A stretch of 29,429 nucleotides of DNA from CAYTCZ01 sp964436315 (GCA_964436315.1 CAYTCZ010000041.1:1-29429); one strand, 5' to 3'; shown: positions 14,452 through 22,303, counted from the stretch's first letter. Numbers and translations: made by a program. The notes: generated from the letters alone by a model not told the origin.

Positions 14452-15782
14452 CAGGAGGTTTGGTAGTCGGGGGAGACGGCCACGAGCTGTCGGAGTCCGT
14501 TCTCAATGAGAATCGGGTACGACTCCTTCTTCCAGTTCGAATCGGCGTCCTTGAGTGCACGTTTTGCGAAGCGCAAGAGCGAATCGTGTGTGCGGCTCGA
14601 GATCGTCGGGTTGCCCCAGAAGCGCAGAGCGTTCGCGACGAGCTTCTTCGGATTCGCCGGGCGCGTATCCTCGTTCGTGTCGAGACGGTCGTCGCGGGCG
14701 ATTCGATTCACGATCGACCAGCGCCCACGGAATTTCGAGGTATCGAGCCACCGATCGTCGTCCCAGCCTGCGACGTTTGGCGGATAGAAGAGTCGCTGGC
14801 CCGACAGGTCGCCGAGCCAGACGTAGGAACCCGTATCGATTCCACGACCACGGGCTCTGAGCAGCCCGGCTGTATAGACGACGGGAGGCTTCACCATGCG
14901 AGGCCCGTTGTAGAAGTCGGGATGCTTGAGAATCGCCTCGACGACGGGGCGAATCGCATAGCCCCGTCTGACGTATAGGCGCTCGAGTTCCCGACGTGTC
15001 TTTCCCGGTGGCTCCGTCGGGATGAAGTAGCTCCACATCTTGGAGACGAAGAACGACGGGTGCTTCCTGTGCTTGACGCAGAGCCGGCAGGCGTCCTTCC
15101 AATCGAAGCGGCCCTTCTTCCCGAAAACGCGTTTGACGCCGGGATCGTGGTACTCGGGGTCGTATCGGAACGCTGTCGGGCCCTGCCCGCGCTTCCAGTC
15201 GTTTCGGAAGCCGGTCAGAGCTCTTGACTGCTCCCGGATGTCCCGCTCGGTGTAACCGCGGTTGGCGCCGAGCGTGAAGAGCTCCATCAGCTCCCGCGCG
15301 TAGTTCTCGTTCGGAGCGGTCGGCTTGGAGTTTGAGCCGTCGAGCCAGAGCAGCATCGCGGGGTCCTTCGTCACGTCGAGCAGCAGCCGATCGAACTCTC
15401 CGAGCCCCTCTCGCCGGAAGAGCTCGTTCTGCTTGAGCATGAGGCGTTGAGAGCCAACGCCCCGGTTCGACGTTGCGAACCAATCGTGCCAAACAAGGGT
15501 CATTCGCTCATGAAGCGGCCGGCCCGTTCGAACCATTCGGTCGAGCCACCAGAGATGGTCGTGGCCCCACGCATCGAGCGGCGCGAGATTGCGTCCCTTG
15601 TCGTCCTTTGGCTTGGGCCCAACGAATGTCTCGGAACCGGGTCGGAGGAGTGAATCCACGGCGCCATCGAGCCCTTTCTTTGCGAGACGACTAGCCTCAC
15701 CCGGCCGCGGCCCGAATCCGGCGCGCCACAAAAGCCTTTCGGCTTGTGGGCGCCCGAATTTCCCGCGATATTGAGCGGTCAT
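14451..15782 (-). CDS. DUF1800 protein
   Basis: This 443-residue protein belongs to DUF1800, a family of unknown function usually encoded next to DUF1501. Characteristic segments are AERLLWRAGFGPRPGEASRL near the N-terminus, LHERMTLVWHDWFATSN, NENYARELMELFTLG, the HDPGVKRVFG-type motif after YDPEY, and PPNVAGWDDDRWLDTS. There is no obvious signal peptide, although the DUF1501 partner has a Tat signal, so it might be carried out with it or act in the cytoplasm. The stop codon shares a base with the DUF1501 start, which argues for coupled translation and a stable partnership. The upstream coiled-coil gene is 68 bases away on the same strand. Confidence 0.92.
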   Translation of the reverse strand: MTAQYRGKFGRPQAERLLWRAGFGPRPGEASRLAKKGLDGAVDSLLRPGSETFVGPKPKDDKGRNLAPLDAWGHDHLWWLDRMVRTGRPLHERMTLVWHDWFATSNRGVGSQRLMLKQNELFRREGLGEFDRLLLDVTKDPAMLLWLDGSNSKPTAPNENYARELMELFTLGANRGYTERDIREQSRALTGFRNDWKRGQGPTAFRYDPEYHDPGVKRVFGKKGRFDWKDACRLCVKHRKHPSFFVSKMWSYFIPTEPPGKTRRELERLYVRRGYAIRPVVEAILKHPDFYNGPRMVKPPVVYTAGLLRARGRGIDTGSYVWLGDLSGQRLFYPPNVAGWDDDRWLDTSKFRGRWSIVNRIARDDRLDTNEDTRPANPKKLVANALRFWGNPTISSRTHDSLLRFAKRALKDADSNWKKESYPILIENGLRQLVAVSPDYQTS

Positions 15783-15850
15783 CGGATTGCCTCCAGTACG
15801 ACGGTCATTGGTGGTGCGCGGCGGGCGGACGGCGTAACGCTCTGTGGCCT

Positions 15851-17452
15851 CTATGCCCCTCCAGGATTCCCGGTCTCCGCGAACTCCCGTGGCTCGTCGT
15901 CGTCTCGACGGTTCAGCGCTCCCTGAACCTGGGCGACGTACTGCGCAAGCTGTGCTTCCTTCTTCTCAAGGCGGGCCTCGAGGTCGGCTATCTCAGCTTC
16001 TCGGCGCTCGAGTTTCTCGAGTCGAATCTCGACCTCAGCCTCGGTGCCGGCATCTCGCGCTTCGACCTGGAGTTCGCGCTCGTCCAATTCTCGAACGCGC
16101 TCGTGGATAGTCTCCTCGAGCTCCGTGAGTCGCTTCTCGCGACGCTCCGCGCGCTGTTTCTGAGAGGTCATCAACGCCTCGGTGTTGGCAACCTCCGACT
16201 CGCGCTCCGCCAGGTCCAACTCTCTCTGCTCGAGCTGGAGTTTCAGGTCGGTTAACTCTCGACCGAGCGCGATGTCCTGCTCGATCTTCCTTACGGCTTG
16301 CTCGCGCCGGTCGAGCTCAGCTTCCCGTGCTGCCGAGCGCTGATCACGTTCATCGAGTTCGGTCAGTTTGGCGATGGCTTCCTTCGCAGCCCGTCCTTGC
16401 TCTGCGAGTTCTGCCTCGAGCCGCTCAGCATCTGCGCGGAGTCGATTGCTCCGGGCCTCGAGCTCAGATTCGCGATCCTCCAACGCCTCTTCGCGTGCGT
16501 CCGTGCGTGTTTTCTGCCGAGCAAGCTCCCGCTTCCCATCATCGAGCGCCTGCTCCGCCGCGGCCAGAGCCTCCTCTTTCTTCTTGAGCTTTTGCTCGCG
16601 CTCGTCAATCGCGCCCTCACGCGATTCGAGCCGTCGTTTGGCCTCGGCTTCGTGGGTGGCGAGTGCTTGCTCCTTTTCCGCGAGCTTCTCTTCCCGCGTC
16701 GCGACGGCGGCAGCGCGCTTCTTGAGCTCCGTTGCCGCCTTCTCGCGCGCCTTGTCGCCCTCCTTGAGTTCTCGAGCGCGAGACTCCAGCTCCTCGGCGT
16801 GCTCCGCGCTCGCAGCCTGGCCACGAGCTAGCTCAGCTTGTTGCTCGGTGAGGAGGGCCTGTGCTTCACGGAGCTCCACAAGCTCTTCCGCTAGCCGTCG
16901 CTCGCGCTTCTCGAGCTCCGTTTCCTGCGCGGCGAGCTTCGAGCCTCGGGCATCGAGCTCAACGGCTCTTCCGGCGAGCTCCTGGCCACGTTGGAGCTCG
17001 TCCTCGCGAGACTCGAAGGCCTCAGCAAGCGTCTGACGGAGCTCCTGTTCGCGCGCGAGGGACTCGCTGAGTTCCGCGCGGGTTCGCGAGAGCTCGTCGG
17101 CAAGGCCAGAATCATTCACGCCGTCGAGTTCGTCAACCGTCTCGATGACGGCACCGATCATCGCCACTTCCACTTCAGTCGGTGCATGGCCATTGCTCGC
17201 TCCGCTTCTGTTCTGGCCAGCCTCCGCGGCGGCATCTGCCCCCGTCGGTACACCCTCCGGCCCACCGTTCGCCTCCTCAGTCGGATGGGACGACGATTCG
17301 GGCAGGCGGTTCTCGTCCGCCGAGACAGGCGGTTCCGAGCCAGGGGACTCGGCTAGTTCGGATCCTGGCTCCCGCCGAAGCGCGAGCTGCTCGCGCAGGC
17401 CGGTCCCGAACCCTTTTTCGGTGTCGCTTCCTTCCTTTTTCTCTGGAGACAT
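15851..17452 (-). CDS. Long coiled-coil protein, function unknown
   Basis: This 533-residue protein has no recognised enzymatic domain. Residues 1-95 are low-complexity and acidic, rich in Ser, Gly, Pro and Glu. From about 115 to 515 the sequence is an almost unbroken coiled coil dominated by Glu, Arg, Ala, Leu, Gln and Lys, with recurring units such as LDEREL, REEKLAEKEQAL and LEKRERRLAEE. At 1.5 angstrom per residue such a rod would be roughly 60 nm long. No signal peptide or membrane span is visible, so it is probably cytoplasmic, perhaps a scaffold or a polar or septal filament protein. It lies in the same leftward run as the CapA-like and DUF1800/DUF1501 genes. Homology calls from composition alone would be misleading here. 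Confidence 0.85.
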   Translation of the reverse strand: MSPEKKEGSDTEKGFGTGLREQLALRREPGSELAESPGSEPPVSADENRLPESSSHPTEEANGGPEGVPTGADAAAEAGQNRSGASNGHAPTEVEVAMIGAVIETVDELDGVNDSGLADELSRTRAELSESLAREQELRQTLAEAFESREDELQRGQELAGRAVELDARGSKLAAQETELEKRERRLAEELVELREAQALLTEQQAELARGQAASAEHAEELESRARELKEGDKAREKAATELKKRAAAVATREEKLAEKEQALATHEAEAKRRLESREGAIDEREQKLKKKEEALAAAEQALDDGKRELARQKTRTDAREEALEDRESELEARSNRLRADAERLEAELAEQGRAAKEAIAKLTELDERDQRSAAREAELDRREQAVRKIEQDIALGRELTDLKLQLEQRELDLAERESEVANTEALMTSQKQRAERREKRLTELEETIHERVRELDERELQVEARDAGTEAEVEIRLEKLERREAEIADLEARLEKKEAQLAQYVAQVQGALNRRDDDEPREFAETGNPGGA

Positions 17453-17461
17453 GCGGCGTTA

Positions 17462-17496
17462 CGGCTCCCGTCACAGCATCGGTTGCCGGCTCCCGT
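17462..17496. repeat. Short direct repeat CGGCTCCCGT in the leader of the coiled-coil gene
   Basis: The 10-mer occurs at 17462-17471 and 17487-17496, 25 bases apart, just upstream of the coiled-coil start. On the minus strand the copies read ACGGGAGCCG. It may be a regulator site or an RNA element; I tried to see a known riboswitch in it and could not. Confidence 0.35.
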
Positions 17497-17614
17497 ACGG
17501 CATCCCCCATGAGAGGTAGGGACACCTGTCTCGACCAAGAATTGGGCACGTGACTGCGGCCAGATCAGCCGCTCGGCTGACTTTCGCGTCCGCTACTTGC
17601 CGAGGACGTAGAGC

Positions 17615-18505
17615 CTAGGCGCGTTCGCTCGTCGGTGGACGCAGAGATCCGCTCGCCTCGACTCGAACCGCGCTCGCACCGAAGTGAGCGCGCGACTGAG
17701 TACGAAGCACGTTGAACGCGTCGGCGCCTGCCTCGACTTCCGGAGCGGTAGCTCCGTCAACGTCTAGTGAAAGAACCCGCCCGTCGATCCATGAGCCGGC
17801 CGGCGTGAGCGTGACACGAAGAACGCCGTTGACTCCGCCGGCCGCCGGCGCCTCATCTCCACCATCGTGAGGACCGTCACCGACCTCATAGGCGATGAGT
17901 CGGTCCTTGTACCACTCGAGTCCCTCCACATCGGCTCGACCCCGCGCAACGACCAAATCCGCACCCGAGTCGATCAGGGCGTGTGCGATACGCTCGAGGT
18001 TCGCCGTTCCCTTGAGGGCGTTTTCCGCACTCCCTCGGTGAGACTTCGTCTCAAGGACGACGACCACGAGGTCTGCATCGTCACCCGCCTGTCGAACGAG
18101 CGCTCGGGCCTTCGGTAGACCTTTTCTCCCAATCGCCTTCTTCGTAAGCCGCAATACGGCGACCTCGGTCCCACCGATCCGTTGCACCGAAATCTCGCCC
18201 GGCGCACCACCGATCGAAGCGTCGAGAACGAGGTCAGCCTGGAGTCTCGTGCGGGCGTCGCTCGAGAGGCTCGTCGTCCCAGCTGTCAACGCGCCGGCGA
18301 CAGAAGGAGCCGCGATCGTCACACCACCGTGCTCGAACTCGCCGGAGACAGTAGTAACGGCGCGCGCCTCGAGCAGCACCGCCGCGCCCACACCGAGAGC
18401 GGCAATCGTTAGCAGAGCGCCGAACATCAGGATCAGACGTTGACCCTGTTCAGACCGTCGCGCTTTCCGGCGGGCCTTTAGTTCGTCATCGCTACGAGGG
18501 TTCAC
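17615..18505 (-). CDS. Membrane-anchored CapA-like protein lacking the catalytic residues
   Basis: The protein has 296 residues from a GTG at 18505. Residues 1-23 are basic and cytoplasmic, 24-46 form one membrane span (LILMFGALLTIAALGVGAA), and the rest is predicted outside. Residues about 128-210 resemble the C-terminal half of CapA/PgsA-type metallophosphatases, which act in capsule or poly-glutamate synthesis: LPKARALVRQAGDDADLVVVVLE, then LERIAHALIDSGADLVVARG and YKDRLIAYEVGD. The histidine motifs of active CapA are changed: HWG becomes LETKSHRG and GHHPH becomes ARGRAD. The N-terminal metal motifs are also not visible. It therefore looks like a pseudoenzyme, possibly a glycan-binding or structural protein. 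It is divergent from padR and leads the leftward gene run. The family link is an inference from pattern. Confidence 0.72.
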   Translation of the reverse strand: MNPRSDDELKARRKARRSEQGQRLILMFGALLTIAALGVGAAVLLEARAVTTVSGEFEHGGVTIAAPSVAGALTAGTTSLSSDARTRLQADLVLDASIGGAPGEISVQRIGGTEVAVLRLTKKAIGRKGLPKARALVRQAGDDADLVVVVLETKSHRGSAENALKGTANLERIAHALIDSGADLVVARGRADVEGLEWYKDRLIAYEVGDGPHDGGDEAPAAGGVNGVLRVTLTPAGSWIDGRVLSLDVDGATAPEVEAGADAFNVLRTQSRAHFGASAVRVEASGSLRPPTSERA

Positions 18506-18637
18506 GCGAGAGTGTTCGCCCAACCTCCTCAGTCCCCTTCCAATGCCGTCTTGACGGATGCCGGACCGGATCGGACATGCGTTGCCGGTTTCGCGGAGTT
18601 TCGAAGCTGCTACGATCGAATCATCTATATGCCTTTT

Positions 18638-18649
18638 ACATATATATGT
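18638..18649. promoter_or_regulatory. AT-rich palindrome ACATATATATGT, candidate PadR operator
   Basis: This perfect 12-bp dyad lies 10 bases upstream of the padR ATG, between padR and the divergent CapA-like gene. PadR-family repressors bind dyads of ATGT and ACAT half-sites, and such sites normally overlap the promoter. The surrounding TATA-like sequence on both strands could hold promoters for both genes. Confidence 0.6.
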
Positions 18650-18659
18650 GACATGCCGC

Positions 18660-19049
18660 ATGCACAGGAAACGGCGATCCCGCAGCCGCCGAGTCGCTAA
18701 GGGCGGCGGTTGGCATGTCCGCGCTCGAGTCGAGCGATTCCTCGAGCCGTCGGTTCTATTGTTGCTTCGTGAGCGGCCCCGGCACGGTTATGAGCTACTC
18801 GAACTCGCACCCGAGCTGGCCAGAGTCGACGGGCCGGTCGACGCCGGAAACATGTACCGGCTGCTCCGAGCATTGGAAGACGATGGAGCCGTTCGCTCCG
18901 AGTGGAACGCCGAGCTCCCCGGTCCTGCGAAACGGACGTACGAGCTCACGACCGCGGGAAGCGATCTCTTAGACCGCTGGGCCGAAGCGCTTCGCTCGAC
19001 CGAGCAAACGATTGAGGCATTCCTAAGGCGCTATGAGGAGAGGAGGTGA
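18660..19049 (+). CDS. PadR-family transcriptional regulator
   Basis: This 129-residue protein is a winged-helix regulator of the PadR family. The N-terminal DNA-binding part starts at LEPSVLLLLRERPRHGYELLE, continues through the recognition segment VDAGNMYRLLRALEDDGAVRSEW, and has the wing PAKRTYELTTAG. The remaining C-terminal helix (LDRWAEALRSTEQTIEAFLRRYEE) is the short dimerisation arm of small (subfamily-2-like) PadR proteins. The basic N-terminal tail (MHRKRRSRSRR) is unusual. The start is the ATG after the palindromic operator candidate. Its stop codon lies inside the strong ribosome-binding site of the next small gene, so the two are co-expressed. The likely targets are itself and the divergent leftward genes. 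Confidence 0.9.
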   Translation: MHRKRRSRSRRVAKGGGWHVRARVERFLEPSVLLLLRERPRHGYELLELAPELARVDGPVDAGNMYRLLRALEDDGAVRSEWNAELPGPAKRTYELTTAGSDLLDRWAEALRSTEQTIEAFLRRYEERR

Positions 19050-19053
19050 GTAC

Positions 19054-19242
19054 GTGAAGAGGTTCAGACACCGTCACGGGAGATGCGGTCCCGGATCACA
19101 TGGATTCCGACGATCGGCAAACCGCGAGGAGTGGCTTCGAAAGCTCGAGGAATATCAGAAGGACCTCGAACAGGAGGCGGCTGACGTCGCCGACTTGATT
19201 CGACGCCTGAAGGACGACCGAGCTGCCCCTTCGGAGGTCTGA
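19054..19242 (+). CDS. Small basic/coiled-coil protein partner of PadR
   Basis: This 62-residue protein has a basic, glycine- and histidine-rich head (MKRFRHRHGRCGPGSHGFRR) and a helical tail with coiled-coil character (EEWLRKLEEYQKDLEQEAAD). I do not know its function; small proteins of this build commonly follow padR genes in actinobacteria, as far as I recall. The GTG start at 19054 is preceded by AGGAGGTGA, an almost perfect anti-16S match, at good spacing, and that site contains the padR stop. An in-frame ATG at 19033 lies within padR and is less likely. Confidence 0.72.
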   Translation: MKRFRHRHGRCGPGSHGFRRSANREEWLRKLEEYQKDLEQEAADVADLIRRLKDDRAAPSEV

Positions 19243-19297
19243 GGACACCGATTGCTGCGCTCCGGCCGGATCTCGCGATCGTACGCCCCGATTCGAT

Positions 19298-19966
19298 CTA
19301 CTCGGAGTTGGTCGGCCGGTGACGCTCGAAGGCCTCCCAGCAAGCCAACGTGTCTGGAGAGACCTGCCCGCCGAGCTCCGTTGGGGTAGGCGCCCAGCGG
19401 AGCTCGGCGACCTTCGCTTCGCTTGCCTGAAGCTCGGTCCCGCGAGCCAGTTTCGCACGGTAGACAACAAGCGCCGAGCCGGTGCCATCGTTCGCGCAGA
19501 TAGCGATCGGCTTCAGATCGTCCAGATGATCCTCTGCAAGCCCCAGCTCCTCGGCTGCGTCCGCCAGCACCGCAACACGCGCCAGTTCACCCGGTTGGAG
19601 TCCCCCCGACGCCGACGCCGTCCAAAGCAGTGGATCCCGACCAATCGACGGGGCTCGGAGCTGAAAGAGAACCTCGTCCTCACGCTCAACGAAGAGCTGA
19701 ACACCAAGAGCAAAGCCGAGACGGTAGGCGAGGGATGGCTCTTCGAACACGACAAGTGCCTCTGAGTAGCGCCCGGCACGGTGCAGGATTCGTCCATCCG
19801 GAGAGACGCCGTGGCAGAAGGCGATCGGACCATCGAACCGATCCGGTGCACGCGCCAGCATCCGCATTCGCTCGTTGACCACGGCACGAAGCGGGGGATC
19901 CAGAGAGAGCGCGAATGGGTATGGCCTGAACCTCGGCTCGCCCTCGAGAGAGACGATCGCGCGCAC
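19298..19966 (-). CDS. Nudix-like protein with a degenerate Nudix box
   Basis: The protein has 222 residues from GTG at 19966 (an ATG-less frame continues to 20038). The central region resembles Nudix proteins of the isopentenyl-diphosphate isomerase/decapping type: FVEREDEVLFQLRAPSIG, then GGLQPGELARVAVLADAAEELGL. In the Nudix box the usual Arg-Glu of REUxEE is replaced by Ala-Asp, while EELG is kept, so metal binding and hydrolysis may be weakened or changed. The N-terminal 90 residues (ALSLDPPLRAVVNERMRML ... DGPIAFCHGVSPDGRILHRAG) form an extra domain I do not recognise. The gene lies 141 bases downstream of the deacetylase and converges on the padR partner gene. Substrate unknown. Confidence 0.72.
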   Translation of the reverse strand: MRAIVSLEGEPRFRPYPFALSLDPPLRAVVNERMRMLARAPDRFDGPIAFCHGVSPDGRILHRAGRYSEALVVFEEPSLAYRLGFALGVQLFVEREDEVLFQLRAPSIGRDPLLWTASASGGLQPGELARVAVLADAAEELGLAEDHLDDLKPIAICANDGTGSALVVYRAKLARGTELQASEAKVAELRWAPTPTELGGQVSPDTLACWEAFERHRPTNSE

Positions 19967-20107
19967 GGCGAGAAAGGCTAGACACTGGCTCGGTGGACGC
20001 CGACTCGAAGTCGACTTCAGGCCGGCGCCCCCTCGCAATCCGCGATCGGGATGGTTCCCGCTAGCTCAACGAGCAGCTTTGCCTAACAGCCTATCGTCGC
20101 TCCGCCC

Positions 20108-20986
20108 TTAGGTCCGCGGGAATCGCTGCCGAAAGTCGTCGGCGATCTCGTCAAACGTCGCCCAGCGGACTCCATCGTGACCGTTTAGGTGCTCGATGAG
20201 CCGTTCGAGCATCAGGATCACTTGGGGACGTCCGCTGACATCGGGATGGATCGTCATCGTGAAAACGGCGTAGTCCTCCTCGCGGTAGATGTAGTCGAAC
20301 TGATCGCGCCAGATCTCCTCGAGTTGGCGTGGATTGACGAATCCGTGCGAGTTCGGCGACGCCTTGATGAACATCATCGGCGGTAGATCGTCGAGATACC
20401 AACTCGCGGGGATTTCGATGAGATCCGTCTCCTCGCCGCGCTCGAGTGGCTGCATCCATTCTGAAGCCTTGAGCGAGTAGTCGATCTTCGTCCAGCTGTC
20501 GCCGACGCGCACGTAATAGGGGTGGAAGTCCTTGTGCATCAGCGAGTGGTCGTACTTGATTCCGTGCTTGAGCAGAAGTTCGTTCGTCACGGTCGAGAAC
20601 TCCCACCACGGAGCGACGTAGCCAGTCGGTCGCTGGCCGGAAAGCTCTTTCACGAGACCGATGCACTTGAGCAGGACTTCCTCTTCCTGCTCGGGAGTCA
20701 TCGCGATCGGGTTCTCGTGCGAGTAACCGTGGATGCCAATCTCGTGACCAGCGTCGACCACCGCCTTCATCTCAGCGGGAAACGTCTCGATCGAGTGGCC
20801 CGGAATGAACCAGGTCGTCTTGAGCCCGTAGCGGTCAAACAGTTTCAGCAGTCGAGGGCTACCCACTTCGCCCGAGAAGAGCCCACGGGAGATGTCGTCC
20901 GGTGAGTCCTCACCACCGTACGATCCGAGCCACCCTGCGACGGCGTCCACATCAACGCCAAATGCACAGAAGATCTCCTTCGCCAT
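20108..20986 (-). CDS. Polysaccharide-deacetylase-fold hydrolase close to H. pylori HP0310 (PgdA/cyclic-imidase group)
   Basis: This 292-residue enzyme has a NodB-type deacetylase fold. Metal ligands are Asp12/Asp14 (FGVDVDAVAGW) and His86 and His90 (GIHGYSHENP). YVAPWWEFS, the YDHSLMHKD segment and MTIHPDVSGRP are strongly conserved across its length. From memory the sequence is strikingly like H. pylori HP0310, described as a peptidoglycan deacetylase but also related to bacterial cyclic imidases; identity was not calculated. There is no signal peptide, which fits a cytoplasmic amidohydrolase better than a wall enzyme. The start ATG has GGGAGG five bases upstream. It is divergent, with 62 bases between starts, from the MCxxC protein and COG0523 GTPase genes, which suggests joint regulation. 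Confidence 0.92.
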   Translation of the reverse strand: MAKEIFCAFGVDVDAVAGWLGSYGGEDSPDDISRGLFSGEVGSPRLLKLFDRYGLKTTWFIPGHSIETFPAEMKAVVDAGHEIGIHGYSHENPIAMTPEQEEEVLLKCIGLVKELSGQRPTGYVAPWWEFSTVTNELLLKHGIKYDHSLMHKDFHPYYVRVGDSWTKIDYSLKASEWMQPLERGEETDLIEIPASWYLDDLPPMMFIKASPNSHGFVNPRQLEEIWRDQFDYIYREEDYAVFTMTIHPDVSGRPQVILMLERLIEHLNGHDGVRWATFDEIADDFRQRFPRT

Positions 20987-21048
20987 CTCGCCTCCCTGGT
21001 CGGTTCGAGCGATAATCATCCACGGTCCGCTGGTAGAACGGAAGTCAC

Positions 21049-21333
21049 ATGTGCGCGCTTTGCGGTGTCCTTCTGAGTGATCACTGGACTGAGGCTGAGA
21101 GCAGCCGCCGCACACGCATCTTTCGAGTCCAACTCGTAAACCGTGTGCTCGGACACTACTCTCTCCGGCTCGACGACTGGAACGGCACAGTCTTCACGCT
21201 TCGCGACCGAAAGGGTGCCGCGGTCGTTGTCCCCGATCTCGGGCGGCTGTGGATCGAAGCCGAACAAATAGCCGGTCGACCACTCGATCCGCTGGACCCG
21301 GAGCTTCTCTCCAGCCTTGAAGACGATGGGTGA
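21049..21333 (+). CDS. Small MCxxC protein overlapping the COG0523 gene
   Basis: The protein is 94 residues long, beginning MCALCGVLLSDHWTE. The CxxC next to the N-terminus with a nearby histidine suggests a metal site or metal-relay function. The remainder (FRVQLVNRVLGHYSLRLDDW, TVFTLRDRKGAAVVVPDLG) is compact and beta-rich. I do not know a named family. The start ATG has GGAAG seven bases upstream, and the 3' end overlaps the GTPase gene by 17 or 8 bases depending on that gene's start, so they are translationally coupled. It probably works with the GTPase, for example as the metal source or client. Confidence 0.8.
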   Translation: MCALCGVLLSDHWTEAESSRRTRIFRVQLVNRVLGHYSLRLDDWNGTVFTLRDRKGAAVVVPDLGRLWIEAEQIAGRPLDPLDPELLSSLEDDG

Positions 21334-22303
21334 GAAACTTCCGGTGTCGCTGATCACCGGCGCGCTCGGTAGCGGGAAGACGACTCTTCTCGCAAGTCTG
21401 CTCGGGCACCCTGACTCCGGGGAGACAGCGGTGCTCGTCAACGAGCTCGGCGAGATCGCCATCGACCACTACCTGCTTCGGGAGATTGATGAACGGACAG
21501 TGCTGCTCGGCAACGGCTGCGTCTGCTGCACGATGCGGGGCGATCTCGCCGACGAGCTTCGCGATCTGCTCTCGCGGCGCGAGCGGGGCGAGATTCCGCC
21601 GTTCGAGCGCGTGCTCGTCGAGACAACAGGGATCGCTGATCCAGCTCCAATCCTCTACACCTTGGTTTCCGAGCCGGTCGTCAAGCATCACTTCGAACTG
21701 GAGACGGTCATCGCGACTGTGGATGCGATGAACGGCATGGGCCTGCCCGAGTGTGAGAAACAGGCAGCCGTCGCGGACACACTCGTCTTGACCAAAACTG
21801 ACCTGGCCGAGGACGGTCTGATCGGAGATCTGGAGGAGCGTCTCGCAGACTTGAACCCGAGTGCTCGGCAGATTCGGGCGTCATTCGGGCAGGTCGAACC
21901 GTCCGACGTACTTCAGCCTGGGCAGCGAGATCCACGCGAGCTGATTGCCCGACCGGGAAGAAGCGATCACACGGACGACGTCGGCTCCTTCGTGCTCCTC
22001 ATCGACGAAGAGATTGACTGGACGGCATTTGCGGTCTGGCTGACGATGCTTCTCGCGAGCCATGGCCCGGATGTCCTGCGAATCAAGGGGCTGCTGAACG
22101 TCGGCGGTCCTGGGCCGACGGTGCTTGACGGAGTCCAGCACGTCGTCCATCCACCTCGTCACCTTGATCGCTGGCCTGACGCGGATCGCCGCTCGCGGCT
22201 GGTGTTCATCACACGGGGCATCTCAAAGGCCGAGGTCGAGCGGTCGGTCCGGATTTTCAACCAGGTGGCCACTGCCGGAGCCTCGGGGCCGCCTAACACA
22301 TAG
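21317..22303 (+). CDS. COG0523 (CobW-type) G3E GTPase, putative metallochaperone
   Basis: This 328-residue protein is a G3E-family GTPase that probably inserts or traffics a metal (zinc, iron, cobalt or nickel) for a partner enzyme. It has Walker A GALGSGKT (15-22), the metal-binding CxCC motif GNGCVCCTMRGDL (66-78, with Cys68, Cys70, Cys71), the acidic ETTGIADPAP segment and the guanine-specificity motif LTKTDLAE. The C-terminal CobW_C domain is about 220-315. The start could be ATG at 21317 or at 21326; both overlap the upstream small gene. The 3' part ends 98 bases before a convergent small membrane protein gene. The likely client is one of the nearby metalloenzymes, such as the divergent HP0310-like hydrolase; that is an inference from position. 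Confidence 0.92.
   Translation: MKTMGEKLPVSLITGALGSGKTTLLASLLGHPDSGETAVLVNELGEIAIDHYLLREIDERTVLLGNGCVCCTMRGDLADELRDLLSRRERGEIPPFERVLVETTGIADPAPILYTLVSEPVVKHHFELETVIATVDAMNGMGLPECEKQAAVADTLVLTKTDLAEDGLIGDLEERLADLNPSARQIRASFGQVEPSDVLQPGQRDPRELIARPGRSDHTDDVGSFVLLIDEEIDWTAFAVWLTMLLASHGPDVLRIKGLLNVGGPGPTVLDGVQHVVHPPRHLDRWPDADRRSRLVFITRGISKAEVERSVRIFNQVATAGASGPPNT

Noticed and set aside
16368..17036. Serine/alanine-rich rightward frame
   Set aside because: It is the complement of the Glu/Arg-rich coiled-coil gene; its low complexity is a by-product.
17453..17614. Riboswitch (c-di-AMP ydaO-type) before the coiled-coil gene
   Set aside because: Some GGGAGCCG-like pieces recall one, but the required conserved segments and pairing could not be laid out.
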